Made by a program: the position numbers and the translations under genes. DNA of 64,000 nt from JASTVH01 sp042862465 (GTDB lineage: Bacteria > Pseudomonadota > Gammaproteobacteria > Pseudomonadales > Oleiphilaceae). Below the pieces are notes generated by a model. That model worked only from the letters and a program-made list of their open reading frames with translations, was not told the DNA's origin and ran no database searches. How positions within the stretch are numbered: position 1 is the first letter of the stretch; each line of letters starts with the position of its first letter. The stretch covers positions 1 through 64,000 of the forward strand of contig JASTVH010000009.1 of assembly GCA_042862465.1 (NCBI GenBank). The letters run 5' to 3'. Of this stretch, positions 6,443 through 15,434 are shown in pieces.

Positions 6443-8245
6443 TCAGTCGCTGTCCACTCGCAATACGGCCAGGAAGGCGTCTTGCGGAACTTCCACCTTG
6501 CCCAGTTGCTTCATGCGCCGCTTGCCTTCTTTTTGCTTTTGCAGCAGCTTTTTCTTCCGGCTGACGTCACCGCCGTAACACTTGGCGGTCACGTTCTTGC
6601 GCAAGGCCTTAACGGTCTGGCGCGCGATGATGTGGTTGCCGATCGCCGCCTGGATGGCCACGTCGAACATCTGCCGCGGGATCAGTTCCTTCATCTTCTC
6701 GATCACCGCCTTGCCGCGGCTGTAGGCCAGATCCTTGTGCACGATCAGCGCCAGGGCATCCACCCGGTCACCGTTGATCAGCACGTCCAGACGCACCAGA
6801 TTGGAGGTCTGGAACCGCTTGAAATGATAGTCCAAAGACGCAAATCCGCGGCTCACCGACTTGATCCGGTCGAAGAAATCGAGAACTACTTCCGCCATCG
6901 GCAACTCATAAACCACCTGAACCTGGGTGGCGAGGAACTGCATGTCGATCTGGGTACCCCGGCGCTCTTCACAGAGCTTGATGACGTTGCCCAGATGCTC
7001 CTGGGGCACCAGGATGTTGGCCTCGACGATCGGCTCACGCATCTCCTCGATGCTGCCCACGTCCGGCAGGCGTGAGGGGTTCTCGATGTTGAGGGTTTCC
7101 CCGTCGGTGGTGACCACCTCGTACACCACCGTCGGCGCCGTGGTGATCAGCTCGATGTTGTATTCCCGCTCCAGGCGCTCCTGGATGATCTCCATGTGCA
7201 GCATCCCGAGGAAACCACAGCGGAAGCCGAAGCCGAGGGCATCGGAATTTTCCGGCTCGAAGAACAGCGAGGCGTCGTTGAGGGTCAGCTTCTCCAGGGC
7301 ATCCCGGAAGGCGTTGTAGTCGTCGGCGTTGACCGGGAACAGCCCGGCGTAGACCTGGGGCTTGACCCGCTGGAAACCGGACAGCATCGGCACGTCCGGT
7401 GTCTTCGCCAGGGTAAGGGTATCGCCCACCGGCGCACCCTTGATGTCCTTGATACCGGCGACCACGAAGCCCACTTCGCCGGCTTTCAGTTCGGGAATCT
7501 CGGTCGGTTTGGGATTGAAGTAACCGACCTTGTCCACCTGCTGCACCTTGCCGTTGGACTTGATCAGCATCTTGTCGCCTTTGCGCAGGGTGCCCTCAAA
7601 TACCCGCACCAGGGAGACCACGCCCAGGTAGTTGTCGAACCAGGAGTCGATGATCAGCGCCTGCAGGTCGCTGTCGATGTCTCCCTTGGGCGGGGGAATC
7701 TCGCGGATCAGGGCTTCCAGCACATCCTCCACACCCTGGCCGGTCTTGGCGCTGCAGGGCACGGCGGTGGAGGCGTCGATGCCGATGATGTCCTCGATTT
7801 CGGATTTGACCTTGTCCGGGTCAGCCTGGGGCAGGTCGATCTTGTTGAGGATCGGCAGCACTTCCAGCCCCTGCTCGATGGCGGTGTAGCAGTTGGCCAC
7901 CGACTGGGCTTCCACGCCCTGCCCGGCATCGACTACCAGCAGGGCCCCTTCACAGGCCTTGAGGGAGCGTGACACCTCGTAGGAAAAGTCCACGTGCCCC
8001 GGGGTGTCGATGAAGTTGAGTTCGTATTCCCGACCATCCTTCGCCTGGTACTTGAGCGTTACACTCTGGGCCTTGATGGTGATCCCCCGCTCGCGCTCCA
8101 GGTCCATGGAATCCAGAACCTGCTCCGCCATTTCCCGGTCGCTCAGGCCGCCGCAGATTTGAATGAAGCGGTCCGCCAGGGTGGACTTGCCATGGTCGAT
8201 GTGGGCGATGATGGAGAAATTACGGATATGACTGAGATCACTCAC
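6443..8245 (-). CDS. lepA: Elongation factor 4 (LepA)
   Basis: LepA is a ribosome-associated translational GTPase acting on stalled or initiating ribosomes. G1 AHIDHGKSTLADRF, G3 DTPGHVDF and G4 NKIDLP are present, with the LepA-specific C-terminal domain ending in KQKEGKRRMKQLG. A TTG at 8254 would add three residues. I prefer the GTG at 8245 because it gives MSDLSHIRNFS, 600 aa, matching the usual start and length, and leaves AGG at a better distance. The gene follows mucD after about 200 bases. Confidence 0.96.
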   Translation of the reverse strand: MSDLSHIRNFSIIAHIDHGKSTLADRFIQICGGLSDREMAEQVLDSMDLERERGITIKAQSVTLKYQAKDGREYELNFIDTPGHVDFSYEVSRSLKACEGALLVVDAGQGVEAQSVANCYTAIEQGLEVLPILNKIDLPQADPDKVKSEIEDIIGIDASTAVPCSAKTGQGVEDVLEALIREIPPPKGDIDSDLQALIIDSWFDNYLGVVSLVRVFEGTLRKGDKMLIKSNGKVQQVDKVGYFNPKPTEIPELKAGEVGFVVAGIKDIKGAPVGDTLTLAKTPDVPMLSGFQRVKPQVYAGLFPVNADDYNAFRDALEKLTLNDASLFFEPENSDALGFGFRCGFLGMLHMEIIQERLEREYNIELITTAPTVVYEVVTTDGETLNIENPSRLPDVGSIEEMREPIVEANILVPQEHLGNVIKLCEERRGTQIDMQFLATQVQVVYELPMAEVVLDFFDRIKSVSRGFASLDYHFKRFQTSNLVRLDVLINGDRVDALALIVHKDLAYSRGKAVIEKMKELIPRQMFDVAIQAAIGNHIIARQTVKALRKNVTAKCYGGDVSRKKKLLQKQKEGKRRMKQLGKVEVPQDAFLAVLRVDSD

Positions 8246-8408
8246 AAACGTCAACTACCTGCTGGTTCGAAAGATGAATGGTGACGGGGCCTCGCTCCAG
8301 GCTGGTGCATTGCTGTTGGCCCAAGGCCGGAGGAGACGTCAACAGAGCGGCAATTTTACCGGAGAAGCGGCTGGAAGGCTATGAAAGGCCGGGAGGTTGC
8401 GGCCAACA

Positions 8409-8438
8409 ACAGGCCCACGTCACCGGGCGCGGGCCTGT
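8409..8438 (-). terminator. Hairpin after mucD (weak terminator candidate)
   Basis: The perfect 8-bp arms ACAGGCCC and GGGCCTGT enclose a 14-base GC-rich loop. On the minus strand it follows the mucD stop by 15 bases, but only a poor T-tract (TTGTTGG) follows. It may slow or partly terminate transcription between mucD and lepA. Confidence 0.4.
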
Positions 8439-8453
8439 GCTGCGGCATTCAGA

Positions 8454-9884
8454 TCAGTCTTCAGGCATTTTCACCACGATGAAGGACGGCGTGCCATTGC
8501 GCACGATCAGTACGGGAACAGCCTTGCCGCTGGGCAATTCGTCCACCGCTTCCTCAAAGTCATCCACCGAGGCGATCTGCTGGTTGTTGATGCTGCGGAT
8601 CACATCGTGCGGGCGGATACCGGCCTTGGCTGCAGGACCGTTACCCACCTTAGTGACCAGCACACCACCATCGAGATCCCATTCTTTACGCAGCTTGTCG
8701 GGCAGCGCCTCGGCAACCACACCCAGACGGTTGCCGGTGACCTGCGGCGCCTGGTCCGGGCCGGCACTGGCGGTTTCGTCTTCCGGCAGCTGGCCGATCT
8801 TGACGGTCACCTCCTTCTCGTCGCCGTTACGCATGACGGTCAGTTCGGCTTCCTCACCGATGGCCGAGCGGCCCACCAGCGGCGGCAGTTCCGAGGCGAG
8901 GCCAATGGAATGGCCATTGTATTCCAGAATGATGTCCCCGGCCTTGAGATCGGCGTCCGCGGCCGGCGAATCCGGCATCACCTCAGCCACCAAGGCACCA
9001 TGCGGCTTGGACAGACCGAAGGATTCGGCCAGGTCGCGATTGACCTCCTGGATCATGACGCCCAGCCAGCCCCTGGTGACGTGACCCTGGTCGCGAATCT
9101 GGTGGAAAACGTTCATGGCCACGTCGATGGGAATGGCGAAGGACACGCCCATGTAACCGCCAGAGCGAGTGAAGATCTGGGAGTTGATCCCCACCACCTC
9201 GCCATCCAGGTCAAACAGCGGACCGCCGGAGTTACCCGGATTGATGGCCACGTCGGTCTGGATGAAGGGGACGTAATTCTCGCTCGGCAGGGCCCGGCCC
9301 TTGCCGCTGACGATGCCGGCAGTGACGGTGTGGTCGAAACCGAAGGGCGATCCGATGGCCACCACCCACTCACCCACTTCCAGTTCGGACGACTTGCCCA
9401 GCTTAAGCACCGGCAGGTCGCCGTCATCCACGTTGACCTTGAGCACCGCCAGATCCGAACGTGGATCGGTGCCGACGATTTCGGCTTCCAGCTCGCGGCG
9501 GTCGTTGAGGGAGACCATCACCTCATCGGCGCCATCGACCACGTGATTGTTGGTCAGGATGTAACCGTCCTTGGATACAATGAAACCGGAGCCCATGGAA
9601 CGACGCTCGCTGGGCCCCTCCGGACCACCCGGCATCCCCGGACCGTTGGGGCCACCGAAGAAGCGGCGGAAGAACTCCGGCAGCTTGTCCAGGTCATGCT
9701 GGCTGAACGGCATGCCCTGCTGGCCGGAGACTTCGGTGGTCGTGCTGATGTTCACCACCGCCGGTGAATTCTTTTTAACCAGCTCCGTGAAGTCCGGAAG
9801 CTTGGCCGCCTGTGCGGTGCCGACACCCAGCACCAGCAGCCATAAGGTGAAAAACACGACGGATTTAACTGTGTATCGCGACAT
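8454..9884 (-). CDS. mucD: Periplasmic serine protease MucD (DegP/HtrA family)
   Basis: MucD is a periplasmic protease and chaperone that removes misfolded envelope proteins and restrains the AlgU response. From the ATG at 9884 (GAGAGGG just upstream) the 476-aa product starts with a signal peptide ending near AQAAK. The catalytic triad is visible: H in LTNNHVVDGAD, D in DPRSDLAVLKV and S in NPGNSGGPLFDLDG. Two PDZ domains follow (about 270-365 and 380-470). An upstream in-frame extension of 21 residues is rejected because it would bury the signal peptide. It is the last gene of algU-mucA-mucB-mucC-mucD. Confidence 0.95.
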   Translation of the reverse strand: MSRYTVKSVVFFTLWLLVLGVGTAQAAKLPDFTELVKKNSPAVVNISTTTEVSGQQGMPFSQHDLDKLPEFFRRFFGGPNGPGMPGGPEGPSERRSMGSGFIVSKDGYILTNNHVVDGADEVMVSLNDRRELEAEIVGTDPRSDLAVLKVNVDDGDLPVLKLGKSSELEVGEWVVAIGSPFGFDHTVTAGIVSGKGRALPSENYVPFIQTDVAINPGNSGGPLFDLDGEVVGINSQIFTRSGGYMGVSFAIPIDVAMNVFHQIRDQGHVTRGWLGVMIQEVNRDLAESFGLSKPHGALVAEVMPDSPAADADLKAGDIILEYNGHSIGLASELPPLVGRSAIGEEAELTVMRNGDEKEVTVKIGQLPEDETASAGPDQAPQVTGNRLGVVAEALPDKLRKEWDLDGGVLVTKVGNGPAAKAGIRPHDVIRSINNQQIASVDDFEEAVDELPSGKAVPVLIVRNGTPSFIVVKMPED

Positions 9885-10013
9885 GGACCCTCTCACACCT
9901 CTTCGTTGGATCAGTGGAAAACGGCTCTCGAACCCGTTCAAAGTCAACAGCCCGGAAGAACCTGTCAGGAATGAACCCCGAACTCTTAGGTTTTGTAGCG
10001 AGCTAACTATTTT

Positions 10014-10508
10014 TCAACTTACAATCTGTTTAGATTCCGGCTTTAACGGCTCGCCAACCCGTGTCACACCGCCGGTGGACTGGACGCGGAGCAACTGGGG
10101 CGCATAGGTTGGGTTGTCCACCTGCCCATTCTGGAAGCGACGGACCAGCAGGAAACCCAGCCCCAGGCCGGACAGACCACACAGCCCCACCCCCACATCC
10201 GGCCAATGCAGGATGCTATCCGCCACCACCGCTGCCACGATCATGGCAAGCAACGGCAGCAGATAGACCAACAGCGAAGCACGCAGCAAGATCGCCTCAT
10301 CGATGCCGATGATCACCTCGTCGCCGGTACGGGCGCCCAGGGTATTGAGCACCTGCACCTGATTGGCCTTGCCCTTGGACATCTCCGCAATCAGCTTCTG
10401 ACCGCAGCCCTTGCGCGCGCTACAGCTCTGGCAGGTGCTCTGTCGCACCGTTTGCACCCAGATGCTGTCGCCCGACTCGGCCACCACTCGGCCCTGCTCT
10501 TCGATCAT
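10014..10508 (-). CDS. rseC: SoxR-reducing / sigma-E regulator RseC (MucC)
   Basis: This 164-aa inner-membrane protein belongs to the RseC/MucC family, which modulates sigma-E activity and, fused to Rnf in some species, SoxR reduction. Conserved cysteines lie in CQSCSARKGCG near residues 26-36. Two transmembrane helices follow (about 78-95 and 103-122). It overlaps mucB by 4 bases and precedes mucD by about 130 bases, as in the pseudomonad algU operon. Confidence 0.9.
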   Translation of the reverse strand: MIEEQGRVVAESGDSIWVQTVRQSTCQSCSARKGCGQKLIAEMSKGKANQVQVLNTLGARTGDEVIIGIDEAILLRASLLVYLLPLLAMIVAAVVADSILHWPDVGVGLCGLSGLGLGFLLVRRFQNGQVDNPTYAPQLLRVQSTGGVTRVGEPLKPESKQIVS

Positions 10509-11539
10509 GGCGACCGGGCCCCTATCTGAACCCCATCCAGCTGCACGTGCTGAGCCACCTGCATGGCGGTTTTCGGGGGAATCTCGCCGATGACGGCGAG
10601 GCGGTAGGGTTTGCCATCATGCTCGAACCGGCGCAGGAAGACTGTGGTCGCTCCGAGGCGCGACACGCCTTCGGGCATGGCCGTTCCCTCTTCCCGGTCG
10701 ACGAAGACCGAGAAGGAGGCCAGGCCGTCGGAGTAAACCGCGTAACCGCGCTTGTCCTGTGACGGGGCGGCTACTTCAAAGCCTTCTGGCAACCAGGACA
10801 GGGACCAGTCTGGAGTCGGCCGCTGAGAGGTCAGCGGTTTGGTATCCAGCTCGATCGCCGAACGTGCCTGTTTGTTTTTGGGGAGGTCGAGCTCATCGGC
10901 CTTAATGTCGTCGGTAATCTCGAGCTGTGTGAACTGGAAATGTTCGAGAATATCGTCATTGGCACTGCGCACCTGGCTTTTTACCAGCAGCCCTGTGTTG
11001 GCTTCCAGCCACAGGCGGTGACTGTAGCGGTAGGCGTCTTTGGCCTGCAGGGCCACCACAACAGTGGTATGGCCGGCGACCCGGTCCTCCGGAAGCAGGC
11101 GCGACTGATACCATCGTGACAGCGGTCTTTCGCGATTCCGGAAGGTCTGGCTAAAGGGCGTGGTGGGCAGTTGCGCATGAAGTTTCAGACCGCCGCTGTC
11201 CGGTAGCAGGCAGACCACGTCGTTGCCCTTGCGGACGATTTCGCTGCCGGCGCCATCCTGGCGAATCAGGCGCTCGTAGACACGGCCGTTTTCGTAATCA
11301 TGCACGATGCGCATGGCACTGACGGCCCCACCGCGGGAGTAAATGAAAACGCCACGATAGCTGGTCTGATCCAGTGCCGGCTCAAGCTGCTTGAGCCAGT
11401 CCTGCGCGGTTTTTGGGTTTTCGGCATGGGCCGGCATGGCTAGCAGCCAGGCCAGCATAAGCAGGTAAAGCTTCCAGCACGCCTTATCCCTGCAGGGAAC
11501 GAGAGAATGCGGCCTCATCGCCAACCCCGTTCTGTCCAT
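10505..11539 (-). CDS. mucB: Sigma factor AlgU regulator MucB (RseB)
   Basis: MucB binds the periplasmic domain of the anti-sigma factor MucA and protects it from proteolysis until envelope stress is sensed, probably through lipid or LPS signals. The 344-aa protein has an N-terminal signal peptide ending near AMPAHA, then the LolA-like N-terminal domain (YRGVFIYSRGG) and the smaller C-terminal domain that contacts MucA. AGGTG lies just before the ATG. It is 7 bases after mucA and overlaps rseC by 4. Confidence 0.93.
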   Translation of the reverse strand: MDRTGLAMRPHSLVPCRDKACWKLYLLMLAWLLAMPAHAENPKTAQDWLKQLEPALDQTSYRGVFIYSRGGAVSAMRIVHDYENGRVYERLIRQDGAGSEIVRKGNDVVCLLPDSGGLKLHAQLPTTPFSQTFRNRERPLSRWYQSRLLPEDRVAGHTTVVVALQAKDAYRYSHRLWLEANTGLLVKSQVRSANDDILEHFQFTQLEITDDIKADELDLPKNKQARSAIELDTKPLTSQRPTPDWSLSWLPEGFEVAAPSQDKRGYAVYSDGLASFSVFVDREEGTAMPEGVSRLGATTVFLRRFEHDGKPYRLAVIGEIPPKTAMQVAQHVQLDGVQIGARSP

Positions 11540-11546
11540 GAATCAC

Positions 11547-12167
11547 CTATCGATCCGTACCACTGAAGCTGGCCACACGGGCAAACCCGAGCGCCCCTTT
11601 ACCGGCCGCCAGGCTGTTGTGCTGGGCATGGCGCAGGAGGTAGTTGGAAAACTGCTGACGCTGACGCTCGTCCATCTTGGCCATGGTGAAATTGGGCACC
11701 TGATGTTCCCGCACTACCGGGCTCTGCACCGGCGCGCGCTCCGACATCGTGACCATATCCTGCCCGGCGCCATTCTGATCGGCCTGGGCCAGGGGCGTGG
11801 CAGCGGCCGGCGCATCGTCGCGCCATTGCATGCCGGCGCCAAAGCCCAAACCGAGGGCCATCACCAGCAGAGCCGCGATGGGCCAGCGGTGCATACGGCG
11901 CCGCGATTCGTGCAGTATTCCCGCCGGTGTCTGCAGCGGCGCGTCAGCCTGGGGGTGTTCGTCCAGGGATTGATTGACCGCGTCGACCACATCAATCGTT
12001 GCCCAGGGACGTTGCTGGCTTCCGAGGTGATCGGAAATCTGCTGCCATCGCGTCCACTGGCTGCGAACGTCGTCCAGTTCCGACTGGGTCAGGATTCGAC
12101 GTACCGATAATTCATCCGCCTCATCGTCCAGCATGGCGGAGAGGGTTTCTTTCATGCGATCGTCCAT
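11547..12167 (-). CDS. mucA: Anti-sigma factor MucA (RseA)
   Basis: MucA holds AlgU at the inner membrane and is destroyed by regulated proteolysis on envelope stress. From the ATG at 12167 (AAGAGG 10 bases upstream, 14 bases after the algU stop) the protein is 206 aa and starts MDDRMKETLSAMLDDEADE, matching the RseA N-terminal domain. One transmembrane segment lies at about 105-125 (IAALLVMALGLGFGAGM), followed by a periplasmic tail. The upstream in-frame extension overlaps algU and lacks family similarity. The gene appears intact. Confidence 0.92.
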   Translation of the reverse strand: MDDRMKETLSAMLDDEADELSVRRILTQSELDDVRSQWTRWQQISDHLGSQQRPWATIDVVDAVNQSLDEHPQADAPLQTPAGILHESRRRMHRWPIAALLVMALGLGFGAGMQWRDDAPAAATPLAQADQNGAGQDMVTMSERAPVQSPVVREHQVPNFTMAKMDERQRQQFSNYLLRHAQHNSLAAGKGALGFARVASFSGTDR

Positions 12168-12181
12168 CACATCACAACCTC

Positions 12182-12796
12182 TTAGCGCTCGGTCTCCAAC
12201 AAGGGCGCAATGCGCCGGTCCACGGCTTCGCGGGCCCGGAAAATCCGGGAGCGGACCGTGCCGATGGGACATTCAAGGATTTGTGCGATTTCTTCGTAAC
12301 TGAGGCCGTCAATCTCCCTGAGCAGCAAGGCGCTGCGTAACTCTTCCGGCAGATCACTGATGGCGGCATCCAGTTCTTCCGACAACTGGCTGCGTTGCAG
12401 CAACCGTTCCGGGGACCCCAGATCCCGCAGCTGCGGTGCTGCCTCCATACCTTCGGCGGTTTCAGCTTCCATGACCGATTGCGGGCGGCGGCTGCGGGAT
12501 TCCAGAAAATTCTTGGCGGTGTTGACGGCAATGCGGTAGAGCCAGGTGTAGAAGGCACTGTCACCACGGAAACGCCCGAGCGCCCGGTAAGCCTTGACGA
12601 AGGCCTCCTGGGTCAGGTCCATGACGTCCTGTGGTTCCTGGACGTAGCGGGAGACAATGGCCGCCACACGCGCCTGATAGCGAACCACCAGCAGGTCGAA
12701 GGCGCCACGCTCACCTTTCTGCGCACGCGCCACCAGCTGGCGATCAGTCTGACGCTGCTCCGCCGGCGCATTTCCCTGCTGCGTTGCAGTGCTCAT
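12182..12796 (-). CDS. algU: RNA polymerase sigma factor AlgU (RpoE, ECF)
   Basis: This extracytoplasmic-function sigma factor directs the envelope-stress regulon. From the ATG at 12796 it is 204 aa. Region 2 includes DVMDLTQEAFVKAYRALGRF and YTWLYRIAVNTAKNFL; region 4 includes LREIDGLSYEEIAQILECP and a recognition helix with TVRSRIFRARE. The longer in-frame start at 13042 adds 82 residues unlike any sigma factor and is rejected. It is the first gene of algU-mucA-mucB-mucC-mucD. A candidate AlgU-type promoter sits about 230 bases upstream, implying autoregulation. Confidence 0.95.
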   Translation of the reverse strand: MSTATQQGNAPAEQRQTDRQLVARAQKGERGAFDLLVVRYQARVAAIVSRYVQEPQDVMDLTQEAFVKAYRALGRFRGDSAFYTWLYRIAVNTAKNFLESRSRRPQSVMEAETAEGMEAAPQLRDLGSPERLLQRSQLSEELDAAISDLPEELRSALLLREIDGLSYEEIAQILECPIGTVRSRIFRAREAVDRRIAPLLETER

Positions 12797-13024
12797 AACC
12801 TCTCTGCCCCGTTGTCCCTGCACTGACGATGGAGGTCCCTCGTCGCTTTGCGAGGGTATCGCCCGTATGAGTTTGGTATTATGCATGGACAAAGGCCTCT
12901 TCGTCTTCCATCGAAGGTCAATCGGGACTGGACGGATGCTCCGTCTCCGGCCGATGAGCGTATTCACCGAACAGGTGGTTCGGGAAAAGAGTCCTGACGC
13001 CGACAGTTTCGGCGCGGCTGGTCC

Positions 13025-13052
13025 AATAGACAGCCGCTGCAAAGTTTAGTTC
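13025..13052 (-). promoter_or_regulatory. Candidate AlgU/RpoE-type promoter for algU
   Basis: On the minus strand, GAACTA (13047-13052) and TCTATT (13025-13030) are separated by 16 bases, close to the ECF consensus GAACTT-N16-TCTGA. The algU promoter of Pseudomonas is autoregulated in this way. The predicted 5' leader to the algU ATG is about 220 bases. The element lies 18-45 bases before nadB, so it may interfere with the divergent gene. Confidence 0.55.
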
Positions 13053-13069
13053 AATGCCCGCCATCATTG

Positions 13070-14698
13070 ATGAAGCAGTCTTCTATGTCCTCGCAAGCAC
13101 ATACTTATGATGTTCTGATCATCGGCAGCGGCGCAGCCGGCCTGACGGTGGCCCTCAATCTGCCCGACAACCTGCGTGTGGCGGTGCTCAGCAAGACCCG
13201 CCTCAACAGCGGTTCCACGCAGTATGCCCAGGGCGGGATTGCCGCCGTGCTGGATGAACTGGACAGCCTGGACGCCCACGTCCAGGACACGCTCAACGCC
13301 GGCGGCGGCCTCTGCCACAAGGACGCGGTGCGCTTTACGGTAGAAAACGGGCCCGCCAGCATCCGCTGGCTGATCGAGCAGGGGGTGTCTTTCGACCGGG
13401 ACGAGGACAACGAGCACTACCACCTGACCCGCGAGGGCGGCCACAGTCACCGGCGTATCATCCATGCCGCCGATGCCACCGGGCGCGCAGTGTCCGAGGT
13501 GCTGTGCGACCGGGTGCGCGAACGCCCCAACGTCGACATCTTCGAAAACCGGGTCGCCGTGGACCTGGTGACCCACAAAAAACTGTTCCTGCCGGGCAAC
13601 CGCTGTGTGGGCGCTTACGTCCTCAACCGCGAAAACACCCATGTCGAGCATTTCCGCGCCCGGTTTGTGGTGCTCGCCACTGGCGGGGCCAGCAAGGCCT
13701 ACCTCTACACCTCCAATCCGGACGGGGCCAGCGGGGACGGTATCGCCATGGCCTGGCGCAGTGGCTGTCGGGTGGCCAACATGGAGTTCAACCAGTTCCA
13801 CCCCACCTGCCTCTATCACCCCAAGGCCAAGTCGTTCCTGATTACCGAGGCCGTGCGTGGTGAGGGAGGCAAACTGTTGCTGCCGGATGGTTCACGCTTC
13901 ATGCACCATTTCGACGAGCGCGCCGAACTGGCGCCCCGGGATGTGGTCGCCCGCGCCATTGACCATGAGATGAAGCGGCTGGGGGCGGACTGTCTATACC
14001 TGGATATCAGCCACAAGCCGGCGGATTTCATCCGCGCCCACTTCCCCACCATTTATGAGAAGTGCCTGGAATTCGGCATCGACATGACCCGGGAGCCGAT
14101 TCCGGTGGTGCCGGCCGCCCACTACACCTGTGGCGGCATCGTCACCGACGCCCGGGCCCGTACCGACGTCAACCAGCTCTATGCCATTGGCGAGGCCGCC
14201 TTTACCGGGCTGCACGGAGCCAACCGCATGGCCAGCAATTCGCTGCTGGAGTGTCTCGTCTACGGCCGGGCGGCGGCAGAGGATATCACCCGCAAGGCCC
14301 AGGAAGTGCCGGAACCGCCGGAGGTGCCACCCTGGGACGAATCCCAGGTGCGCGATTCCGACGAGGATGTGGTGCTGTCCCACAACTGGGACGAGCTGCG
14401 CCGCTTCATGTGGGACTATGTGGGCATCGTGCGCACCACCAAACGGCTGCAGCGGGCCAAGCACCGGGTGGACCTGCTGCACCAGGAAATCATCGACTTC
14501 TACAGCAATTACCGGGTCACCAACGACTTGCTGGAACTGCGTAACCTGGTAACGGTGGCCGACCTGATCATCTGCTCCGCCCTGCAGCGGCGCGAGAGCC
14601 GGGGCCTGCATTACACCCTGGACTACCCCGACCTGCTCCCCGAAGCCCGGGACACGGTACTGGTGCCCACCCGCTTCATCGCGCCGCCGGCATCCTGA
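13070..14698 (+). CDS. nadB: L-aspartate oxidase NadB
   Basis: NadB oxidises L-aspartate to iminoaspartate, the first step of de novo NAD synthesis, using FAD. The N-terminal dinucleotide fold is seen in VLIIGSGAAGLTVAL. The substrate region has MEFNQFHPTCLYHP, and the FAD-binding C-terminal motif is GEAAFTGLHGANRMASNSLLE. About 542 aa, typical. The start is uncertain between TTG 13067, ATG 13070 and ATG 13085; none has a strong ribosome binding site. It diverges from algU, as in pseudomonads, and heads nadB-sdhE-ygfX-ygfZ. Confidence 0.95.
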   Translation: MKQSSMSSQAHTYDVLIIGSGAAGLTVALNLPDNLRVAVLSKTRLNSGSTQYAQGGIAAVLDELDSLDAHVQDTLNAGGGLCHKDAVRFTVENGPASIRWLIEQGVSFDRDEDNEHYHLTREGGHSHRRIIHAADATGRAVSEVLCDRVRERPNVDIFENRVAVDLVTHKKLFLPGNRCVGAYVLNRENTHVEHFRARFVVLATGGASKAYLYTSNPDGASGDGIAMAWRSGCRVANMEFNQFHPTCLYHPKAKSFLITEAVRGEGGKLLLPDGSRFMHHFDERAELAPRDVVARAIDHEMKRLGADCLYLDISHKPADFIRAHFPTIYEKCLEFGIDMTREPIPVVPAAHYTCGGIVTDARARTDVNQLYAIGEAAFTGLHGANRMASNSLLECLVYGRAAAEDITRKAQEVPEPPEVPPWDESQVRDSDEDVVLSHNWDELRRFMWDYVGIVRTTKRLQRAKHRVDLLHQEIIDFYSNYRVTNDLLELRNLVTVADLIICSALQRRESRGLHYTLDYPDLLPEARDTVLVPTRFIAPPAS

Positions 14699-14728
14699 CC
14701 CCATTCACGCACTGACGGAAAGACAACC

Positions 14729-14986
14729 ATGAGCAACCCCGAGATCGAGGCGAAACGACTCTGGTGGCACAGCCGCCGCGGCATGCTGGAACTGGACGTG
14801 TTGCTGGTCCCCTTCGTGGAAGAGGTCTACCCGACCCTGGAGGCCGACGATCAGGCCCGCTACAAGAAGCTGCTGGAGTGCGAGGACAACGACCTGTTCG
14901 CCTGGTTCATGCAGCGCAGCCGTCCGGAAGACCCGGATCTGGCGCGCATGGTGGATATGATTCTGAACCGTGTTCAGCCGGATTGA
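14729..14986 (+). CDS. sdhE: FAD assembly factor SdhE
   Basis: SdhE promotes covalent flavinylation of succinate dehydrogenase and fumarate reductase flavoproteins. The 85-aa sequence has the diagnostic RRGMLELDVLL (RGxxE) near residue 17 and the acidic, aromatic helix ending DLFAWFM. It lies 30 bases after nadB and overlaps the next gene by 17 bases, as is usual for the sdhE-ygfX pair. Confidence 0.93.
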   Translation: MSNPEIEAKRLWWHSRRGMLELDVLLVPFVEEVYPTLEADDQARYKKLLECEDNDLFAWFMQRSRPEDPDLARMVDMILNRVQPD

Positions 14987-15434
14987 GGGCCCGATCCAGC
15001 CCAATCCTCTCCTGGCAGCCGCCATCGCAATCCTGTGGCTGCCACTGGCGGGGTTTGCCTGGGTATGGCCGCTCACACCCGTCGCAGCTGCTTCCATTTC
15101 TGCCCTGGTCCTGCTCATGGGGCTCCGCCAGGGCGCGCAGTTGGGACTGCTGAGCACGACCGATGCCTGCCGGAGCCTGTGCATTCAGTCCCGCCGCATC
15201 CACCTGCGCTGTCGTAACCAGGACATCATCGGCCATCTCTGTCCGGGCAGTCGGATCTGGCCACACCTACTGCTACTGCGTATCATTCCCGAAAAGGGCC
15301 GACGTGCACGCTACCTGGTGCTGTGCGACCAGCGTCCTTTCCACAATGTCAGCCCGGACCTGCTGCGTCGCACCTGCGTGCTGCTTCGCCATGCACCCCC
15401 GATAAAAGAGGAAAAAGGCGATCTCCATGGATAG
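14970..15434 (+). CDS. YgfX/CptA-like membrane protein
   Basis: A 154-aa inner-membrane protein with two adjacent transmembrane segments (about 15-32 and 35-52) and a cytoplasmic C-terminal domain. Position after sdhE and topology match YgfX (CptA), reported in Escherichia coli as a partner of SdhE. The toxin role proposed for the E. coli protein is not shown by this sequence. It overlaps sdhE by 17 bases and ygfZ by 8. Confidence 0.75.
   Translation: MFSRIEGPIQPNPLLAAAIAILWLPLAGFAWVWPLTPVAAASISALVLLMGLRQGAQLGLLSTTDACRSLCIQSRRIHLRCRNQDIIGHLCPGSRIWPHLLLLRIIPEKGRRARYLVLCDQRPFHNVSPDLLRRTCVLLRHAPPIKEEKGDLHG

Noticed and set aside
12797..13042. N-terminal extension of AlgU by 82 residues
   Set aside because: Extension does not resemble sigma factors and the ATG at 12796 gives the family length.
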